From Fomitopsis serialis (Eukaryota; Basidiomycota; Agaricomycetes; Polyporales; Fomitopsidaceae): 25,059 nucleotides of DNA. The notes under the pieces are model-generated. The model searched no databases, was not told the origin of the DNA, and was given only the letters and a program-made list of their open reading frames with translations. A program made the position numbers and the translations under genes. This document shows, piece after piece, positions 20,383 through 25,059 of this stretch. Position 1 is the stretch's first letter, and each line of letters begins with the position of its first letter. The DNA is taken from the NCBI RefSeq assembly GCF_022376445.1, contig NW_025955484.1:1-25059 (forward strand), in the 5' to 3' direction.

Positions 20383-21600
20383 CCTATGTAGCTCTCAAAT
20401 CTAAGCAGCAACCTCAGATAAGTGGGCATTAAGGACTGTCATCTTATAGGGACATTCAAAGTACACTGTCCAGGCAGCTGTCTGAGGCATGACATCAGCA
20501 AATGACCAATAGCAAGCTGTAACAATTGATGAAGATGGAACTAGATGGAGTTGAACCCTCTTAGCTGCTAGACCATCAGTCCCATTCTAATGTCTCGTTA
20601 CAGCCCTTATCACCTGTTTTGGGAACTTTGTTACCCCAGCTCAGCTGTGATCATTGTGACTCATGACATGTTGTGCCAAGCATGTCTGACCGTCACACAA
20701 GCCCACCTGGTATTGTGCTTGCATCAGCAGAAGGCTTCTCAGTACAGGCATTGGAAACTTACTGGAACATGGAAACAAGTGGCTCACCAAGGATGTCCTA
20801 ACCTCTGTGACCAGAGAGGAAACTGTATGAAACCTACTACAGTTACAGCACTACTTGAAAGTGCACCCTCATATGTATATGACTTCCTATATTTCAAGTA
20901 TACTAAGGAAACCACAATGTGCATATTTCTTCAACAGCAAATATCATTGACCCTATAGGGATATGTGAATATTGACATATGGCCAACAGTTGTGAAATCT
21001 GAAGTGTTGGATAATAGAATAAGCAGTTTAGACTCACTAGCATGTATTGTGACCTGGGGTAAAATATCCCACCATGTACACTGGCAAGCATGATGCCATT
21101 TTATCACTTGGGCCTTGCCCTCGAGATGGGTGTGTTGGAAACAATGGCAACACCTCCCTCCATGGACCCTTTGGTCCCAGGCCTCTCTCGCTGCCCATTT
21201 GTACTTCCCAGAACCAGGGAATGGTGTAGATCATTGAATTCAATGTCAACGGCGGCAGTGTGTCCCCAAGTCTCGGTGCCCATGTCCTCTTATGCTGATG
21301 AGCCTGGTTCCAGACGTGCTGAACAGTGCTTGCCCACTCACTCAGTGGATGTCTGTAGAAACCCAAGCTACCTCGCTCAGTATCCCGACCACATCCTGCC
21401 CACTGAGAACACTTTGTTCCTCACACGTCTGCAGTCCAGTCCAGGGACAGCTACAGACAAGGTTGCCGGCCCGTGTGGATGCAAATGTTCAGAACAACAC
21501 ACAAATGCCAGATATGCTAAGCCTTGTCCATGCACTCAGAAATCTTGTCAGGATACGGGAGCAGCTGGTGCATCAGAGAAAACCACCCAAAACCTCAAGA
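20383..21600. other. AT-richer segment without a convincing gene
   Basis: The compact array ends here and base composition shifts towards AT. Open frames on either strand (for example plus 20590-20958 and 21090-21761, minus 21037-21366) lack recognisable domains and overlap one another. A tRNA-like hairpin lies at 20537-20583, and a perfect 14-base palindrome CATTGAATTCAATG at 21232-21245. The stretch may be decayed transposon or repeat sequence. Confidence 0.45.
20537..20583 (-). repeat. tRNA-like hairpin lacking an anticodon arm
   Basis: On the minus strand, GGGACTGATGG (20573-20583) pairs with CCATCTAGTTCC (20537-20548) with one bulge and one wobble. The loop carries a D-arm-like TGGTCTAGCAGCTAAGA and an exact pol III B-box-type GGTTCAACTCC (20547-20557). 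There is no room for an anticodon arm, so it is not a working tRNA. It may be a degenerate tRNA or a tRNA-derived SINE head. Confidence 0.35.
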
Positions 21601-22455
21601 CATTGAAGAGATATATATCTTGTCAAGATGTTGCCAAGAGCTGTGTACCACGCCTTGATGTAGACAGACATGGTGTCACCAATGTGGGGGCGCGAGGGGT
21701 TGAGCCAATGCCCGGTAGACCTTTCAGGTACACCGTCATTGCTGACAGAGCAACATTTTGATGCTCAAGGACATGTCACATTATCTATCATGTGCATCAG
21801 TGTGGAACTACCATGAAAAGCATGTAGAAGTGACATACCGTGCTGAACAAGCCATCAACAGCCTCTCTCTTGTCCGCTCCACCAATACGGCTCTCAATGT
21901 AGGACCGCACACCGCGGACGACCTCAAAAAACCGATCGCAGGTTGCAGACCCGATCCCCTTCCTGTCCCATCGATCCCGCTCCCGCTATGCCAGGCCTGA
22001 GCTTGCCCCTCGCTACACGAAAACTGCCACTGCTGGGAGGAGGTCTCCGCAATTACACAGCACCCACAGCCTCCCCATCCTGACATCCATACACGGTTTC
22101 CCCGCAACCTGCCAGTGGAACCAAACAGTGCAAGTGGCTCTATGGTGGTTGCAAACTAGATAGATATGGGGATTTTTTGTGTATTGTCAATGACAATGCA
22201 TAATGACAGGCAATGGAAAAGCACTCACAGCAGCAAGGGCAGGCTCAACTTTGTTCAACACCCTCGGCAGAGATGCAGGAGTAGGGACGAGACAAGAGGG
22301 TACTCGGTGGCAAATGACGGGAGAGCCTTGTTAGAGGCGTCAACACCGGCGCTGAGCCAGTCAAGTCGGTTCAAGATGCGAGCCAGAGCGGGGTCACAGT
22401 GGCCATCAGAGTCAGTGAACTCGGTGGTGATGGGTTGCGGATTTCTACCCAGTAA
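21600..22455 (-). pseudogene. Coding-like fragments on the minus strand, not assignable
   Basis: Several stretches read like exons but do not chain into one frame. One reads RPHIGDTMSVYIKAWYTALG (about 21600-21720). Another reads DRFFEVVRGVRSYIES followed by a GTATGT donor (about 21850-21950). A third reads DPALARILNRLDWLSAGVDA (about 22255-22450). An intron-like GTGAGT to CTAG block lies at 22155-22228 and carries the same palindrome as introns of the neighbouring gene. The pieces may belong to a second gene of the same kind, be downstream exons of the unknown gene, or be decayed. Phases between the pieces do not match, which is why I list this as broken. Confidence 0.3.
22183..22197. repeat. 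Intron-type palindrome, copy 1
   Basis: ATTGTCA-A-TGACAAT, a perfect 7-bp inverted repeat around one base, inside an intron-like block (22155-22228, minus). It is preceded by TTTTTTGTGT as in the copy at 24838-24869. Confidence 0.8.
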
Positions 22456-22459
22456 AGCT

Positions 22460-25029
22460 TCATTGCCCGGTCCAGATGTCGCACTGATCGCTGTTTTGAG
22501 TGGTGGCAGCGTCTGAGCTGAAGAACGAGTCGATGTACGGCTCAAGGTGGTCGTGGAAGGCAGCGTCCATTGCTGTGAGCAATTTGTCTGATAGACGTGT
22601 TGTTTCCACGTTACCAGTGCCAACACCAGCAACCCAGACTTCCCTCAGCTCCCTGGCATCTCTCGCCAGGCATACGCATGAGGATCTGTTTCAAAAACCT
22701 TGGGGTGCTGTGCAATCCATGCCTTGCAATCCGGAAGAGGAGGCCCATCGCAGCGCAGCAAGAACTTGAAGCGTAGTGTAAGACCACACACGATTGGAAT
22801 AATACACTGAGAATGGGTGTTAGTACAGATACACAATGCAGATGAGTTGACTCACGTCACCGTTCACACGGTACATCATGTCTAGGACTTTCGCAGGCAT
22901 GTTCTTTGGGTTATAGAACAGCCCAAGCTCAGTCAAATCAACCAGCATTCTCGACAGCTCGCGCCACCGCAAGAGCCGAGTGATTGTACTGGACTTTTGC
23001 TTGCCCAGCACTGCTGGGATGATAGCATCCCAGGTGTCCATTGGCTTGCCACTCAGAAGACGGAGAGACATGTTGAGCTGCGACTCAGCATCATCTGGCA
23101 TCTTCGCGGTGTCCCGGTTCTGGGCGAGGATGAAGAGCATCTGCTCGTGGTACTGCGAAGCCTCGATCATGGCTGTATGCAACTATCAGAAGCTGTGGCG
23201 TCTCAGGTATAACAAAGATTGACTGACCCTTGTCGTAGAGCCGTACTGTCCAGGTTGTCTTGGTCCGGATGATGTCCTCAAGATCTCTGATGCGCTGGGA
23301 CACGAGAGCATGTTGCTCTGATGCTCTGGCACGGTCTTCAGTGCAAGTTGTGCCTGTTCCAAGGCCTTTGTGTCTGGCAGCGTGAGGCGGAGGGATGCCT
23401 CAAAGCGGTGGGAACCATTCAGCATAGAGGCAAATTTGCCCTGTGCTTGTGGGGTCCAGACGGTGCGAGGATAAAGAGTGAATTCCTCCGATCCGCTGTC
23501 CTCGCTTTGATCCTGGAATAGAAAGTTTTGTTGCCAGGTCAGGAGATGCAATGACTGATAATTTATTGATTACTCACAGTTGGAATTGAAAGCCATTCAC
23601 GTTCAACTGCAAGAATGGGTGCATTCTCGTCGAGCAGCCCCTCAAACTGCCTCTTCATACTGGTGAGAATACGCCCAACATGGCCCTCGTCGAGTGTGCG
23701 AAGGTTGACAGTGTTGCGAGCCAGAGTGGGACCGCCAGCATGAGGATCAAGTCTGATGTTGTCACTCTTTGACATGGGAGCGACAGTCACAGTGAAGTAG
23801 CCAATGGTGGTGTCCTTCAGCAGCCTGTACACCGTCTGGAAAGTAGTGTAACGGCTTCGCATGTCTGCCTCTTCTGGCTTGGGCACCTGACAAAAAAATA
23901 TCAAATTCTGTACTGTCGCCGACAATACAGAAACCAATCAGGAGACTCACAAGGATCTTCTGCACCTTCTTGTTGACCTTCTGTAGCAATTGAAAGTTAT
24001 AAGTCAACCCCAGTATAGCAGACGTACAAAAATTGTCAGCCACTCACCACTGAAGCAGATTTCTTTACCTTGCTCATCAGTGCAACATCTTCACTGGAGT
24101 CACTCATGTTCTCCTCCTCCTCCTCCTCCTCACTGCTCTCGTTGGCGTTGTTACCCTCTTCATCAGTCATCTGCGCCTCACTCTCCTCTGCGCTGCTCTT
24201 CTGTGCTGCTCTCCTCTTCATCATCAGTCATCTGTGCCTCACTCTCCTGTGCGTGCAATATTTGAGCATCTTGTGCACTTCAGTGGGAGGGATTAATATG
24301 CTCACTTCATCACTTGGGACACTGGCAGCACGCTGCAGAATATACATTAGCATTGGCTGAACATTATAAACAATGCCACGCTCATGCTTACCATCTTTCC
24401 TTCTTTCCTGGCCTTCATAATCTTGACGCGTGTGGCCTGCAATCATCCAAAACACTTTAGGATACTGTCGACGACGTTACACAATATTTATGATTAACTG
24501 GCCTGATGAACAGACTCAGACTCAGAGTCTGACAATTCTGCCTCCTTTACGGCTGTGAGGCTAGCCTGATTGGCAGGCAGTTCACCATAAGTGTCATCAG
24601 CCTGCGAGTCAGCATACAAGGGAGTGACTGCAAGTTCCCCAAAGCTGCTGGCGATCTAGTAAATGTCAGTGACCACCCATGTGCATTAATTTGTTGTTTA
24701 TCCTACCTCTTTATACTATATGCACAAGCAAAGCCCATCAGTCAGATTGTCACTCTGGCAAGCAGTACACATACAACTTCATAACTTTCTTCAATTGCAG
24801 CAACTTCCTGTGCATCTTGATCAGACATTGACTGTCAATTTTTTGTGTCAGTGACAATACACAAAAAATGAAAAATGAACTCACCATTGGGCTTCCCTTG
24901 TCCTCTACCTCATTGGGCTGGGACTCCTGAATGGTGTTGAAGGTCTATGGGGAAAGAAAGTGAGTGCCATGTTGTAATGTCGACGACAGTAACAAAAGAA
25001 GAGAAAAAAATCACTTCACTGATGGGGCT
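22460..25029 (-). CDS. Unknown multi-exon protein, 5' end beyond the window
   Basis: At least fifteen exons chain with consistent phases: 25015-25029, 24885-24944, 24775-24831, 24707-24715, 24512-24655, 24392-24436, 24306-24332, 24048-24215, 23951-23980, 23578-23886, 23416-23512, 23228-23353, 22856-23172, 22699-22806 and 22460-22648, about 565 residues. The N-terminal part is acidic and disordered, with a Glu run (ESSEEEEEEENMSDSSED). The middle contains RSRYTTFQTVYRLLKDTTIG and HVGRILTSMKRQFEGLL. A probable coiled coil follows (EQHALVSQRIRDLEDIIR, MIEASQYHEQMLFILAQNRD), then a folded-looking region (LRWRELSRMLVDLTELGLFY, IIPIVCGLTLRFKFLLRCD). It ends DHLEPYIDSFFSS and a short polar tail. I do not recognise the family; there is no transposase, helicase or nuclease motif I can point to. 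Introns are 49-75 nt, mostly GTGAGT or GTAAGC donors. The acceptor at 24216 and the donor at 24511 are the least certain. Confidence 0.6.
23906..23932. repeat. Intron-type palindrome, copy 2
   Basis: TTCTGTACTGTCG, one central base, then CGACAATACAGAA: 13-bp arms with one mismatch. It lies inside intron 23887-23950 of the unknown gene. Confidence 0.85.
24463..24479. repeat. Intron-type palindrome, copy 3
   Basis: TACTGTCG-A-CGACGTTA, an imperfect member of the same family with core GTCG-A-CGAC, inside intron 24437-24511. Confidence 0.65.
24665..24673. repeat. Intron-type palindrome, copy 4 (short)
   Basis: GTCA-G-TGAC, the bare core of the family, inside intron 24656-24706. Confidence 0.5.
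24838..24869. repeat. Intron-type palindrome, copy 5 (long hairpin)
   Basis: ATTTTTTGTGT and ACACAAAAAAT are perfect 11-bp arms around a 10-base loop. The loop region also contains the exact core TGTCA-G-TGACA (24846-24856). It fills most of the 53-nt intron 24832-24884. Confidence 0.85.
24972..24995. repeat. Intron-type palindrome, copy 6
   Basis: TTGTAATGTCG, one central A, then CGACAGTAACAA: near-palindromic with one mismatch and one inserted base, inside intron 24945-25014. Confidence 0.75.
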
Positions 25030-25059
25030 CTGCAGATGTCATTGAGCATATTGCATGTC

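Noticed and set aside
20531..20590. Functional tRNA gene on the minus strand
   Set aside because: B box and D-arm-like blocks are present, but there is no room for an anticodon arm.
20590..20958. 122-codon plus-strand frame with many Cys and His
   Set aside because: The spacing fits no zinc-finger pattern I know and no neighbouring exon extends it.
21232..21245. Perfect palindrome CATTGAATTCAATG
   Set aside because: Single, short, with no relation to the intron palindrome family and no context to give it a role.
21090..21761. 223-codon plus-strand frame
   Set aside because: Low-complexity composition, no domain; exon-like pieces on the minus strand in the same place read better.
23228..23512. 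Frameshift in the unknown gene
   Set aside because: A 62-nt intron (23354-23415, GTTCCC to CAG) explains the frame change and links both sides in phase, so a mutation need not be assumed.

Overview
The window is nuclear DNA of a filamentous basidiomycete, most likely a mushroom-forming agaricomycete. The left 20 kb is GC-rich and densely packed, with genes on both strands. Most introns are about 45-65 nt with GT(R)-AG borders, and the encoded families are fungal (Skt5-type chitin synthase activator, GH12 endoglucanase, Spo7, dynactin p27, an Spt21-like protein). Gene models were built by hand by joining reading frames through introns whose phases match.

Layout, left to right: an Spt21/Ams2-like transcription regulator (minus, running off the left edge); a small protein with a dense CC-x-x-CC cysteine tail (minus); ribosomal protein uL16/RPL10 (plus, four coding exons and a probable 5' UTR intron); an Skt5/Chs4-like chitin synthase activator with Sel1 repeats and a C-terminal CaaX box (minus, with an unusually long first intron); a secreted GH12 endoglucanase (plus); a zinc-dependent medium-chain dehydrogenase (plus, seven exons); a large BTB-BTB-linker-CAP-Gly protein (minus); the dynactin p27 subunit (plus), which shares a short divergent promoter with the CAP-Gly gene; and the Nem1 phosphatase regulatory subunit Spo7 (plus).

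Just downstream of spo7 lies a roughly 410-bp retroposon-like insertion. It has a 24-A tail, strong RNA-like hairpins and a 14-bp target-site duplication. To its right the character changes: the DNA is more AT-rich, the compact gene array ends, and a minus-strand gene of at least 15 small exons (down to 9 nt) encodes a protein I cannot assign. Several of its introns carry variants of one short palindrome, TGTCR-N-YGACA, sometimes within longer hairpins. Between this gene and the retroposon are broken coding-like pieces and a tRNA-like hairpin, which suggests a repeat-rich or transposon-derived segment.

Functional themes are cell wall (Skt5, GH12), microtubule motor and plus-end biology (CAP-Gly protein beside dynactin p27), nuclear envelope lipid control (Spo7) and translation (RPL10). 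The strongest candidates for something undescribed are the intron palindrome family with its unknown host gene, the SINE-like element, and the tandem-BTB CAP-Gly protein with a split, degenerate CAP-Gly domain.
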